From assembly GCA_905221605.1 (NCBI GenBank), contig CAJNDS010002540.1, positions 26,001-90,000 of the forward strand: a stretch of DNA of 64,000 nt, given 5' to 3'. This document shows, in pieces, positions 46,401 through 52,474 of the stretch; position 1 is the first letter of the stretch, and every line of letters starts with the position of its first letter. Both the position numbers and the translations under genes were made by a program. Source of the DNA: Symbiodinium natans (taxonomy: Eukaryota > Sar > Dinophyceae > Suessiales > Symbiodiniaceae). The notes under the pieces are model-generated. The model had not been told where the DNA came from. It searched no databases and was given only the letters and a program-made list of their open reading frames with translations.

Positions 46401-47256
46401 CCAAAAAACGGCACCGCGGATTTCGCGAACCGGAAGTCTACATTACTGACGTGCTTTTAGTGCCATGTTTACTGACATGATTTGCAGGTGTTACAACACA
46501 CGGGCCACAAAACTCCACATGAGAACCCCTTAAGAGCCCGTTGAAACTCGACCCCCCCGAGACTGTCAAGGCGGAGTCCTCGTTTCGGCTTCTTGTCCGC
46601 CTGGTTGCTGCCTGATCATTGAGAGCAACATGAGAGCAACATGAGAGCACTTGAACCTCTGTGGGTTCGAGTAGAACAGGGGGTTATCGGGTAACTTTGC
46701 AGTTTTTGACCTTGTAGTTGGGGAACTTCCAATCCACTACTTACCACTACCCACGAACCTCCACGTACCCACACCTTCTGTGCCATACCCTAGCTGTCTC
46801 ACACAAAGCACCGGAGACTCCCCTTGAGTTCTGGTGCAGCCAAGCCGAGCCTCCGATAGCGACACGTTTGCCTCTCGCTCCCGAGCGAGCTTTCGAATCT
46901 TTCCAACAGCTGCCCTCTGATCCTCGATGAACTGCTGCGTCTGCTCCTCCAGTCTTTGAAGGCCCGCTCTTTGCGGAGAAGCGAGAGATCGGGCTAAAGG
47001 AGTCGAGCTAGGGACGCGACTTAAAGAACGTTGTGGCAGTGCCAATAACCTTCTATACATGCTTCCGGGTGTGGGGCCGGTTCTAGCCCCTCTTGAAAGT
47101 CCCCTGGTCCTCCATCTCCAGGCCCTTGTCGAGAAGCTCTGCCTTCGAGAGCCTGGGCCTCCTTTGTAGCAAAGAGGTCTCAACCGTCACGTTGCAGCAA
47201 GCGCTTTGGCCAGCGCAAAGGAAGCCGAGGCCGACGAAGCGAAGCACCGAGGCCAT
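16257..47256 (-). CDS. Copy A: giant modular secreted-type protein, multi-exon gene
   Basis: Read on the minus strand from an ATG at 47256 (signal peptide) to at least the exon ending at 16257. Modules in order are: signal peptide and coiled coil (47.3-46.8 kb); Cys-rich, immunoglobulin-like and PAN-like exons (44.8-38.4 kb); a Cys-rich exon group shared with copy B (38.3-36.5 kb); helical or coiled-coil exons (35.4-28.6 kb); and Cys-rich C-terminal exons with a Thr-rich linker (28.5-16.3 kb). Exons from 38.3 kb down have one-to-one partners in copy B (63.9-49.2 kb), which supports both models. Donors are a mix of GT, GC and GA. A copia element lies in the intron 27416-17212. A surface or matrix adhesion role is inferred from the modules. 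The stop codon was not found; the last exon ends at GTGTAAGT. The span could comprise more than one gene. Confidence 0.7.
16908..17023 (-). CDS. Copy A exon: beta-strand Cys exon
   Basis: AG at 17025-17024. Reads VTFTVSPSACAYIVQQP and TEELTITPRA. The copy B partner near 49690-49590 reads LTFAVEPSACVYIAQQP and LTITLRAQ. Probably ends at a GA donor in both. Confidence 0.7.
17136..17211 (-). CDS. Copy A exon, 76 bp
   Basis: AG at 17213-17212, GC donor at 17135-17134. Reads NGARCPNPWNGTGSD. The copy B partner 49861-49786 is also 76 bp with a GC donor and reads NGVKCAKPWNSSGSD. It is the first exon downstream of the copia insertion. Confidence 0.85.
17392..17396. repeat. Target-site duplication AATGT (left copy)
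   Basis: AATGT directly abuts the LTR at 17397 and is repeated at 26341-26345, directly after the other LTR, as integrase-mediated insertion predicts. Confidence 0.9.
17397..17550 (-). repeat. 3' LTR of the copia element
   Basis: 154-bp direct repeat of 26187-26340 with one mismatch. It follows the RNase H frame and a purine-rich tract. Confidence 0.95.
17551..17570 (-). other. Putative polypurine tract
   Basis: Directly upstream of the 3' LTR the element strand reads AAAAGAAATAAATACGGA, A/G-rich but imperfect, in the position of a plus-strand primer. Confidence 0.5.
17609..18804 (-). CDS. pol: Copia RT thumb and RNase H in two frames
   Basis: 18804-18409 carries RAVLGSLQWLVAQLRFDLSF (RT connection) and MAVADAALGNVD (first RNase H Asp). 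From 18448 another frame carries SSYAAETLSTEEAFD (Glu), VVDAKDVFDRSN (Asp) and STENMFADGGTKDM (C-terminal motif), and ends at TGA 17609. The break between frames lies at 18409-18448, within RNase H. Confidence 0.8.
18821..21230 (-). CDS. pol: Copia integrase C-terminus, linker and reverse transcriptase
   Basis: One frame of about 800 codons. The integrase tail (EEGVTPLQSVTGRQP) and a Pro/Ala-rich linker with a 20-residue tandem repeat are followed by the reverse transcriptase: LLAADVKSAFLKGDPFV near 19300 (first catalytic Asp), GLADAPRQWWLKL, and HVDDLLLGG near 19015 (HVDD in place of the usual YVDD). It ends by frame break at 18821. Confidence 0.85.
20041..20220 (-). repeat. 60-bp coding minisatellite in the copia linker
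   Basis: Three consecutive 60-bp units (20041, 20101, 20161) encode a 20-residue repeat with (S/T)(T/I)EPPG(D/S) and AADPHRPS, between integrase and reverse transcriptase. The first two units are nearly identical, the third more diverged. Confidence 0.9.
21200..21620 (-). pseudogene. pol: Copia integrase core with in-frame amber stop
   Basis: Frame ending at TAG 21296-21294. It shows the first catalytic Asp in LDLLIAKDS and the second in IIADQGREF. Immediately after the TAG the same frame continues as VQAPWQNSPAERSGGILK, where the Glu of AER is the third catalytic residue. The stop therefore falls between the second D and the E. A further frame change near 21.2 kb leads into SNAIGEACSAYN. 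Confidence 0.8.
21580..22709 (-). CDS. pol: Copia pol: pre-integrase region and integrase zinc finger
   Basis: In the gag frame again. Contains a segment of unknown role (HFVIEHPPGSLLWRLPGV), then an HHCC zinc-binding motif: VHEATGHRAPKRLARAL with CDVC about 30 residues later (about 21735-21620). The integrase core continues in another frame after 21.6 kb. Confidence 0.75.
22710..23819 (-). CDS. Copia central region of unknown role (369 codons)
   Basis: Open frame offset from gag-protease. It is rich in Trp and charged residues (RLWCVKHPELRWLPFPYPSV), with a Met/Gln-rich helical C-terminus (MEQRFQELGHRHEAMLNQVM). The competing gag frame here is Gly/His/Gln-rich and looks like a shadow. At 22710 the protein-like sequence returns to the gag frame. 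Either two compensating indels or an overlapping frame; no domain recognised. Confidence 0.55.
   Translation of the reverse strand: MLSSHSPRLAPRPLAPRWAMAAPRPSVAPLRTARVEPRDLDPDDLVGVRRRRMMLRAVARFDWSREGLRLWCVKHPELRWLPFPYPSVSSVEQWRLQVDGMVANGCYPRKWLGRGVFSQGTLASLTWFRSRVGLKFAFLEDPVLSGMLAARWQPGRMNRIKNAAIKEEAAALARETDRLRAARTLLGPKGGIPTLKADLLKLAALLHTEVADKDTVKTIRDKLRPLVADLCAKVPLPATSSIDSGEHSELALAGPSARPSTNASSGTMSPGPSGTATAAATSTSSPLNDAMTVAMLNNHLTQAMEQRFQELGHRHEAMLNQVMHHIMQMNASQNRDEDMMNNEWELAPQPASDPRLSQLGCLEVNRDDL
23750..26004 (-). CDS. gag: Copia gag and protease
   Basis: A continuous frame from 26004; the likelier start is the Met at 25932 (MADLGGDYGG). Gag contains WRAFKREMGWWTSSLD and LRTQFYLHLARRPGE in its N-terminal half, an acidic middle, then a zinc knuckle CFDCGLPGHWSGDPEC near 24735-24690 (last spacer longer than the usual CX2CX4HX4C). 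The protease follows, with ALDSACNRT near 24440-24410 (DS plus small residue in place of the usual DTG/DSG) and LLLGRDLLDGL. The frame stays open to 21580, but between about 23.75 and 22.71 kb protein-like sequence is in another frame. Confidence 0.85.
26168..26185 (-). other. Putative primer-binding site
   Basis: One base inside the 5' LTR the element strand reads TGGCACCGGAGCCTGAG, starting with the TGG expected opposite a tRNA CCA end. Which tRNA would prime is not assigned. Confidence 0.5.
26187..26340 (-). repeat. 5' LTR of the copia element
   Basis: 154 bp, starts TGTAGAAACC and ends CTTCTTCA on the element strand. Identical to the 3' LTR except for one base (C instead of G on the plus strand near 26251). 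Confidence 0.95.
26341..26345. repeat. Target-site duplication AATGT (right copy)
   Basis: Second copy of the 5-bp duplication flanking the element. Confidence 0.9.
26346..27416. other. Copy A intron, part upstream of the copia insertion
   Basis: Non-coding on the gene strand. Together with 17212-17396 it is the pre-insertion intron of about 1.26 kb; the matching intron in copy B is only 77 bp (49938-49862). Confidence 0.6.
27417..27546 (-). CDS. Copy A exon, 130 bp: Cys-rich beta domain
   Basis: AG at 27548-27547, GT donor at 27416-27415. Reads ELFKYCNDGSAYRVVTASTC and EEPSFDAILAAYQFDG. The copy B partner 50068-49939 is also 130 bp. The TASTCD.EPSF.A.L pattern recalls PPC-like extracellular beta-sandwich domains; this is a resemblance only. 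The following intron hosts the copia element. Confidence 0.85.
27908..28021 (-). CDS. Copy A exon, 114 bp
   Basis: AG at 28023-28022, GC donor at 27907-27906. Reads VCQEPQVPCTLTISNM and SRAASNETIFPGCAF. The copy B partner 51045-50932 is also 114 bp with a GC donor. Three cysteines and a beta-like pattern. Confidence 0.85.
28365..28852 (-). CDS. Copy A exons: coiled coil split by an A-specific intron, then Pro-rich exon
   Basis: Exon 28852-28787 (66 bp) reads DLEQQHLLVMENQTFLEEQE. The exon from 28641 down to about 28568 reads VLASQEVQNQSLVANGEELD. In copy B the same helix (51633 to about 51505) is one exon, and its 5' part is also 66 bp up to the same Lys codon. Exon 28459 to about 28365 reads TTPPPGPCEPGVELTGPAPW and matches copy B TPPPGLCEPGVELTEPAPW. 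Confidence 0.8.
28642..28786 (-). other. Copy A-specific intron with 8-bp direct repeats
   Basis: A 145-bp GT-AG intron between AAG and GTG codons, absent from the aligned position of copy B. The same octamer, CACCTTGT on the plus strand, spans both edges (28639-28646 and 28784-28791), like a target-site duplication. It contains a run of about 17 C (plus strand). Confidence 0.8.
28930..29215 (-). CDS. Copy A exon: partner of copy B 52.8-52.6 kb, followed by Gly/Tyr-rich stretch
   Basis: Starts after CAG near 29197; the first ~60 bp align with copy B 52775-52700. In another frame it continues into a Gly/Tyr-rich run, RYGYGRYGAYGKYYGPYGYQ, and a Pro/Thr-rich tail. Which frame is translated is unclear. 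Confidence 0.4.
29464..29829 (-). CDS. Copy A exon: long helical segment
   Basis: AG at 29831-29830. Reads HAVGLLDTYTQCGAGFAELK, AHESEQRTLREAW, MLQELATHD, VREGLFGQTVRQLDTLFTEM. It is nearly identical to copy B 53384-53015 and is the best-conserved exon of the pair. Ala/Glu/Gln-rich and predicted helical; may pack with the neighbouring helical exons. Confidence 0.85.
29830..31898. other. Large copy A intron with CTTT and CT microsatellites
   Basis: Contains (CTTT)n at about 31301-31421 and (CT)n at about 31821-31860. A long minus-strand frame at 31119-30271 (Lys/Arg/Glu-rich) has no counterpart in copy B and is not assigned. Confidence 0.6.
31899..32011 (-). CDS. Copy A exon, 113 bp, GC donor
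   Basis: Reads DEVRELSFTATLRALDASWW then ELDRYLDAYDGYLR. Same length as its partner 55674-55562 in copy B. AG at 32013-32012. The donor is GC here and GT in copy B. Probably an amphipathic helical segment. Confidence 0.85.
32238..32446 (-). CDS. Copy A exon, 209 bp, uninterrupted
   Basis: AG at 32448-32447, GC donor at 32237-32236. Reads EETATLKATLASSALIQSSG and RRTTEFVATMNQVLRAKAHT. The copy B equivalent is two exons of 119 and 90 bp, summing to exactly 209 bp, separated by a GA-AG intron. Copy A reads straight through that point. Confidence 0.8.
32733..33165 (-). CDS. Copy A exons: helical repeat block
   Basis: About 33165-33060 reads RHGLARIFCDLHCIRDTVKQ. Exon 32934-32733 reads RRNLFQFYFEDGSQSASLLE, then AGLARDVREM, LHPVAQIASQRALQTFRSA. 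Copy B partners are at 57545-57430 and 57060-56856. The donor of the second exon is GC in A (32732-32731) but GT in B (56855-56854). Confidence 0.75.
33434..34180 (-). CDS. Copy A exons: short helical exons
   Basis: Stretches at about 34165-34040 (LDLIEEAEAILIALPEV), 33775-33680 (GKTIKTGKIASNVAKET) and 33520-33434 (SRLVGTLNN, ADYEDCNSLQC). The last two match copy B (EIKVGKVLSKFGKAE and SRLVGVLNS, ADNEDCNSLQC). The last ends at a GTGCC donor in both copies. Other edges are approximate. Confidence 0.5.
34500..35361 (-). CDS. Copy A exons: acidic/basic low-hydrophobic segment
   Basis: Exon 35361-35251 (111 bp, GA donor) reads VVPVSDFDASFEAVG. Exon 35149 to about 34770 reads DPVYAPECKEEVDPASRNF, a KKKR stretch, then EGLSWYAWNLGDVDE. 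A further stretch near 34640-34520 reads ECGDREIARDFELAQWQ. All three have close partners in copy B (59520-59410, 59330-59006, 58912-58840). The 101-bp intron 35250-35150 is GA-AG, with AGGAC at both edges. Confidence 0.7.
36481..37468 (-). CDS. Copy A exons: Cys-rich domain shared with copy B
   Basis: Exon 37468-37379 reads VAVPCQTESQDEPECIF and ends at GTAAAG. The large exon, about 37353-36481, reads NCVCEPGSL, DCGKDHGLQAIQAE, FRFRCCQIAANPVRM and NPLDQQLGG. The copy B partner (62718-61780) shares all these motifs at moderate identity. The likely donor is GT in A and GC in B at the same place. Eight or more conserved cysteines suggest a secreted disulfide-rich domain of unknown family. Confidence 0.7.
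37559..38300 (-). CDS. Copy A exons matching copy B 63.9-63.1 kb
   Basis: Three parts. About 38300-38205 reads RRQFVSAADETKCVSA and matches RRQWVSADETGKCLST in B. About 38015-37889 reads QQLLDGNTVASFFSESY and matches DQLLDANEVASLFYEAY. Exon 37774-37559 (AG at 37776-37775, GTGGTG donor) reads RLDFTSTSITGTC and matches RIHFTRT / LSGTC, which in B is interrupted by an intron. Confidence 0.6.
38385..39545 (-). CDS. Copy A exon: large exon with PAN/apple-like module
   Basis: The longest exon of copy A, entered after an AG at 39547-39546 and open for about 385 codons. It contains EDCQAQCAKSSACRYFFTGE and CRLYSSCTYIYREL (PAN/apple-like Cys spacing) and later two more Cys-containing segments. The 3' edge near the Thr-run QTTTAAP is uncertain; GC and GT donors are both possible. 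Confidence 0.65.
39590..40335 (-). CDS. Copy A exons: four small Cys-rich exons
   Basis: The exons are: about 40335-40250 (GCTQYKGLCPDSEGCKRVF); 40186-40043 (RHYWGGRYCYYGENNYEG, ending at donor GTAAGTG); 39926-39739 (KSCVHADVAGPCGGGLVF, ending at GTGAGAG); and 39671-39590 (GDFYNASAAFMTFAGEIV, ending at a GC donor). Each has coding composition and an AG in the right place except the first, whose edges are approximate. No partners are visible for copy B because they would lie beyond the window. Confidence 0.5.
41136..41607 (-). CDS. Copy A exon: immunoglobulin-like plus PAN/apple-like segment
   Basis: AG at 41609-41608, GC donor at 41135-41134. The first part carries FFELDLTTGSVRLAPSQ, as in He_PIG-type repeats. 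The end carries ECRQTCRRDLACTYYKFEQ, whose Cys spacing resembles PAN/apple modules used for protein or sugar binding. Assigned by motif, not by search. Confidence 0.6.
41756..41957 (-). CDS. Copy A exon: Cys-containing beta domain
   Basis: Bounded by AG at 41959-41958 and a GC donor at 41755-41754. Reads GCICRVDATRRIGLSDFEAV and YFVAIEPDVWTDLRYNR. Coding composition is strong and the phase is simple at the 5' side. It continues the immunoglobulin-like series. Confidence 0.55.
42040..42425 (-). CDS. Copy A exons: beta-sandwich-like domain
   Basis: Two stretches. About 42425-42262 reads CTIVAHQTASLSASATLTVV then KDSFSYGQYPLL, typical of an extracellular immunoglobulin or cadherin-like strand pattern. 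About 42170-42040 starts after an AG at 42172-42171 and reads KYVFKTLSCNPAEK then NDDDGTISWIKRAT. They lie in different frames, so an intron separates them. Confidence 0.5.
43810..43966 (-). CDS. Copy A exon: immunoglobulin-like continuation
   Basis: Starts after an AG at 43968-43967 and reads GMLQIAPAVGQVGGTLPEA. It ends at a GTAATA donor at 43809; read unspliced it would hit TAA. The GQV..TL signature recurs at the start of the exon 41607-41136, suggesting repeated domains. Confidence 0.5.
44016..44397 (-). CDS. Copy A exon: Cys-rich module plus immunoglobulin-like strand
   Basis: Exon from an AG at 44399-44398 to a GTGATT donor at 44015. The start reads GCARCAAGFVEVPGEGRC, an EGF-like Cys pattern. 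Next comes CVDTPGWTDASGKTC ending in ACCRCGGG, reminiscent of ShK-type Cys spacing. The rest reads FPVPRTASHYTIDGDC, which resembles the putative-immunoglobulin (He_PIG-like) repeats of large surface proteins. The family names rest on resemblance only. Confidence 0.6.
44695..44831 (-). CDS. Copy A exon: short Cys-rich segment
   Basis: Coding-like frame VCDGLCRGRNEWTDTQVAG followed by a Cys and a basic stretch, starting after an AG near 44832. Boundaries approximate; no family assigned. Confidence 0.45.
45321..45722. repeat. ~45-50 bp minisatellite
   Basis: Roughly nine imperfect units of the form CGCTTAC, a variable ATATGCG-like part, then TTGTTTTGCTT and CTTGGTGCGTCTT. Unit length varies through indels. 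It lies in a presumed intron of copy A. The open plus-strand frame through it is a repeat artefact. Confidence 0.8.
46850..46990 (-). CDS. Copy A exon: coiled coil
   Basis: Minus-strand frame with a heptad-like helix reading LQRLEEQTQQFIEDQRAAVG and then KIRKLAREREA. Boundaries are approximate. It is probably the second coding exon, in the direction set by the signal-peptide exon. Confidence 0.5.
47100..47256 (-). CDS. Copy A exon: start codon and signal peptide
   Basis: ATG at 47256-47254 starts MASVLRFVGLGFLCAG, a typical signal peptide, followed by a CC pair and a Leu-rich amphipathic segment. It lies 417 bp downstream of the copy B stop codon. This position and the signal peptide make it the likely translation start of copy A. 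The donor is near 47100 and not certain. Confidence 0.6.
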
Positions 47257-47673
47257 ATCACTCCGCGTCCCTCTCCCCCCCAGTCGCTCTCCCACCCTTT
47301 GCCCTCTTTTGCTTTGTTTAAGGCTTTTCAACAGCAAGGATTTTCCCTCTGCTCTTCTTCAGCCCAATGGCGAGACCGATGCACACGCGCTATCCAAACG
47401 TGCCCAACAAACCTCAAGCAGCTTGCCGTGCAACAAGCTGAAGAAGCTGCAGTAACGGATCTTTGCGGCATTGCCCTCTGCAACTTGATGTAGCAAAGAG
47501 CCAATTTTCGATCACCACCAGATATTTGAATATGTGCTTATCTTGACGGAACTGTACAGCATCGAAACTAATTCATGGCCTCGACATGCAGCTATGATCT
47601 CATTTGGATCGCAGCTTGGTATGGTGTTCGTGTCCACCTTTGTGACACGTTCTCGCGAAAAGCTAGTATCGGA
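47257..47673. other. Spacer between tandem genes
   Basis: 417 bp between the copy B stop codon and the copy A start codon, both genes on the minus strand. No TATA box or AATAAA signal stands out. Such short spacers are usual in dinoflagellate tandem arrays whose mRNAs receive a trans-spliced leader. Confidence 0.5.
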
Positions 47674-47845
47674 TTACTTGTCGGCGATGTGCGTCAGGCT
47701 TTTGCAGTAGCACAGAGATTGATTTTGCCCACCGAAGCTGTAGGCGCAATTGTTATTCTTCGGAGCGCCCACTGTTCCAGTAGTCACATCTAGTCCTACC
47801 AGTGTTCCATATCTGCAATAACGGGAAATACCATAGCCAGCCCTT
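47674..47845 (-). CDS. Copy B terminal exon: third, partial LCYC repeat
   Basis: After an AG near 47847 reads GYGISRYCRYGTLVG, NNCAYSFGGQNQSLCYC and ends TAA at 47676-47674. It lacks the first half of the module. Taken as the C-terminus of copy B because the copy A signal peptide begins 417 bp further on. Confidence 0.6.
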
Positions 47846-48405
47846 CTAGTTTTAGCACACGGTTCACACAGGCTTCTCATCACTTCCTGCTATCATTTAA
47901 TCATTGCCACGGTCAGTGGCTACGTGCAGTAACACAAGGCTTGAGAAACACCACTCGCGCTGTTGGCACAACTGATCTGGCTTGGACTTGCCCCATTCCA
48001 GTATACACACTCGGTGCCACGACTCAGATTCGGAACGCCAAGATAGGACCGTCCAAACGTGGTACCGCACGTTATGTTGAGGCTTCCCATCACCTCAGTG
48101 ATCGAACTGGTGTCATTGATCCTTGCCATCCTCTGCTTGTCGCAGCGACCTCCACAGACGGAGTCACACGTTTGTCCTGCCCAGAGCCAAGAAGTCAGCA
48201 CACGAGCGACAAAAAGGCCACACTGCATGCATCAAAACGCACGTGCGCGTTGGGCCATTGCCTGCAGGAGTCAGCTTCCATACGCCGGATGATGTGGTGC
48301 TGGTGCTGGTGCTGGTTGTTGTGGTTGTTGTGGTTGTTGTGGTTGTAGTGGTTGTAGTGGTTGTAGTGGTTGTAGTGGTTGTGGCGGTTGTTGTGGTTGT
48401 TGTGG

Positions 48406-48502
<97 letters not shown>

Positions 48503-49350
48503 GGTGGTTGTTGTGGTGGTTGTGGTGGTGGTGCTGGTGGTGGTGGTTGTTGTGGTTGTTGTGGTTGATGTGGTTGTAGTGGTGGTTGTTGTGGTTGTTG
48601 TGGTTGTTGTGGTTGTTGTGGTTGTTGTGGTGGTTGTTGTGGTTGTTGTGGTTGTTGTGGTGGTTGTTGTGGTGGTTGTGGTGGTGGTGCTGGTGGTGGT
48701 GGTTGTCGTGGTTGTTGTGGTTGTTGTGGTTGATGTGGTTGTTGTGGTTGTTGTGGTTGTTGTGGTTGTCGTCGTTGTCGTCGTCGTTGTGGTGCTACTG
48801 CTGCCGCTGCTGCCGCTGCTGGTGGTGGTGGTTGTAAGGCAGTAGCACAAGGCTTCGTGTTCGACATACTGGTTGCCGGAGCAGTCGATGTTGGCTGGGT
48901 TGCCCCCATTCCAGTATGCACAACGCCTACCTGGTGGGATCCAGCAGGGGATGCCTGGATAGGACCTTCCATGAATCTGGGCAGGATCACATGTTTTGCC
49001 AAGGGTTCCCATCACCGCAGTGATCGAAGCACCGTCATTGATCGTTGCCATTGTAACCTTGTCACACTGACCAACTCCACAAACGGAATCGCAGGGTTGA
49101 CCTCCAGGGCAGCGAGTTTTCCACATGCAGCATCAAGCGGCAAGGCAGCAAACATGCAAGTGGGGAAATGTCAGCAGTCTTACACCATGGCCTGGAGCTG
49201 TTAGCCTCCATCCGCCAGAAGGTGTCGAACTCGTCGTTGTCGTTGTGGTTGTGGTCGTGGTTGTCGTTGTGGCTGTGGTTGTGGTTTTTGCGGTGGTGGT
49301 GGTGGTGGTGGTGGTGGTGGTGGTGGTGGTGGTGCTGCTGCTGCTGCTGC

Positions 49351-49381
<31 letters not shown>

Positions 49382-52300
49382 GCTGGTGCTGCTGGTGCTG
49401 GTGCTGGTGGTGCTGGTGCTGGTGCTGGTGCTGGTGCTGGTGGTGCTCATGCTCGCGCTGGTGGACGTTGTCGTTGTGGTTGTGGGGGTTGTCGTGGTGG
49501 TGGGGCCAAGCCCAGCAGACCTCGAGCATCCAAGCTGCGCACATCTAACCCTGATACTGACGGAGACATCCTGGGCTCGCAGCGTGATGGTAAGCGGCGC
49601 CGTCCTGTTGCCCATAAGGAACTTTGGTTGCTGCGCGATGTACACGCAAGCGGACGGCTCCACAGCGAAGGTCAAGGTCTTGGCAAGCACAAGGGGTTTT
49701 ATCATATCTTAACATTTCATACTTTCATACCCCAGGAAGGGAAGCCAAGAAGGACATGGACCGCGACAACAGCCAATGTTGCAGCCCTGGAGCGACCCGC
49801 GGGTCACTGCCGCTGCTGTTCCATGGCTTCGCACATTTGACGCCGTTGCCGGTCGCACATCCTGGAGGCGGAATGGGAACAAGAATGTTATGGTTGAAGA
49901 TGTGTGGCTTGAGGCTTGCGGAGGTGGAGGCAAGCAACCAACAAGCTGGCAGCTGCCGTTGTAGGACAGGAAGGCCGACAACATGGCATGGAAGCTGGGC
50001 TCAGCGTCGCAGGTGGAGGCCGTCACTTTCCGTGTGGTGTTGCCGTTGTTGCAGTACTCGAAAAGCTCCTCTCAGGATCCGAAAAAGTAACTGCATGCAT
50101 GCGTACGTACACACGTACAAAACTTACGAGTTCGCAAATCCGGTAAACCCCCATGCGGACAACATGTATTCGAAGTCTTTCAGAGAGGGGGATCCGTCGG
50201 TTCAATTTTGAATCGGTCGATCCAGATTCGAGCCGGCTGGGTCATGGACAGAAGGTTGAAGGATTTAAGCCGGAATCAGGCGAGGTTGAACAAACAGGTT
50301 CACGCATGGACTGCAGATTGAAGATGCAGGGGAACTTGTTCTGCAGGGCATCTTCTATCCACGTACCGATCCGTCTCGATTCAGAAGCTGAAGGCAATTT
50401 GGAATTTCCGGGAAACCCGATGCCGCTGGAAGTCGCTGGAAGCCATCTGGTTGGACATGAAAATCTGGAAAATCCTACGGGCCCCGGAAGTCTGGAATCT
50501 GGCATCCCTCGACATTGGAAACGGCAAACTGTGGGCCATGGAAATCCCCCCCCCCCCCCCCTGGCCCCTCCACCCTCCCGGGGCAAGGGCTGCTACTGGT
50601 TTCCTCGCTTCGCACTTGCAAGGAGACCCAAGAGCATGGAGCCCCTGAGTGCGGAGCCCCCTGTTCCCCCACTTCCCCCGCGCACCTGGCACTGGCACTG
50701 TAGCTTTTCACTGCGGACACGGACACCCTCAAGTTCCACTGCGTGACATCCCCATGACCATGGACTGCTTTCGTGCTGGCGTTTGTGACCTTCAGATTTC
50801 ACATATCGGGTGCCATGACTTAAAGAAGATGGCACATGCCATGGCGTACTGGGGCTACAAATTTGGAACTGAGGGGTTGCAGTATCTAGGGGCAAACACA
50901 CACACACACAGACACCCCGACACCGCAAAGCCTGAGCTGCGTCGGCGAAGGAGATGCAGCCCGGGAAGATTGTTGCGTTGGAGGCCGCGCGGGATGGCAT
51001 GTTGCTGATTGTGACTGTACATGGGACCTGGGATTCCTGGCACACCTTAGTTGGGCATTCAAAGCAATTTAAAGGCAAGTCCGCATGGAGCTCTGGAGCT
51101 CCAGGCTCTACGAAAGACGGCATGTGATTACAGGAATTCTTCAGCCCTCGACATTTTCATGTTGCCAATTGCAGCCCATGGCGCCGGCTCCGTTAACTCC
51201 ACGCCTGGCTCACAGAGCCCAGGTGGCGGCGTCGGAATCGGGGCCAATGTAACCTCTGAAGCAATTCGAAACATCAAGCAATGCTCGCGCCAAACCAAGC
51301 GCCACGAATTAATAAAGAAAAAAGACCTTTTGACCCCCTCTGCGCATTCTGTGAGGTCACTTAGGTCGGGGATGCCAACATTCGTCAGGAGGAGGAACAC
51401 ACATGAAAACACAACTCATAAAGAGAAAAAGTGAAGCGGAAGGAAGCCCCGGGCTTTTTTCGGGCCAAGAGGAGCCTAGGAGCCGGCACGGCCGTCTCAA
51501 CCAGCGCGTCAATGGACGCACTGCCGTTGCTAAGGCTCGCAATTTGTCGCGCCTGCTCCTCTAAGACCTTTTCCTGCTGCTGGGCCAGCGTATCTTGGCT
51601 CTGCATGAACTCCTCGTGCTGCTTTTCCAACTCCTGGACGATCACTGTTGTTCTCATCGTCACTTTGTTAGCAAGAACAGGCCAGAGAGTCTGGCTACTA
51701 TTCCGACTGTTCCATATTCTTGTTGCTGCGAAGTGCGGTTCCTAGCATTAGCTGCGAGTATCGATGCCGCAATGTCGGGGTGTCCTCTCCACAGGGTGCA
51801 TGATAGCGTCTGATAGCGCATGCCCAGGGTTGAAGCTTTTGCCACTTTAGGGAGATGGAGGCGATGCCTTTCATGCAAACCATCAAAACCCGAGTTGCAA
51901 CGGACTAGGTGGCTATGCCTTTTTTGCGCGCTAGGAACGTACTCTTCGACTCGTCGAGCTGAACTGGCCCACATTTTCTTCACACCACTTCACTGTTGGT
52001 TGTTGCTTTGCTGTGTTGTGGTGCGTTGCTGAGCACTGTTGTGTGTCGCTGGTGCGTGCTGTTGCTGCTCTTGTGTGCTGCTATCTTGTGCTGTTGCTGC
52101 TGTGTTTGTTGTGTGCTGCTTGCTGTGCGCAGTTCGTCGTGCTGTGTGTTGTTCGTTGTGCTGCATATGCCGCAAGCTGTTTGTGATAACCTTGTTGCGG
52201 GTTTTGTTGTTGTTGTTGTTGATTGTTTGTTGTCTGTGGTCTGTGGTCTGTTGCCAGTCGTCAGTTGTGTTTGGTGTGTTGTTGGTTTGTTTGTTGCTTG

Positions 52301-52431
52301 TTGTTTGTTGGTTTGCAGTTTGCTGCTGTTTGCTGGTGCTTGCTGGTGCTTGCTGCTGTTGTTGTTGCTGTTTCTGTTGCTGTTTCTGTTGCTGCTGCTG
52401 CTGCTGCCGCCGCTGCCGCCGCCGCCGCCGC

Positions 52432-52474
<43 letters not shown>

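Noticed and set aside
48123-48845. Plus-strand poly-Val frame and minus-strand Gln/Pro frame over the trinucleotide repeat
   Set aside because: Shadows of the repeat. The Thr frame alone joins Cys-rich coding sequence at both ends.
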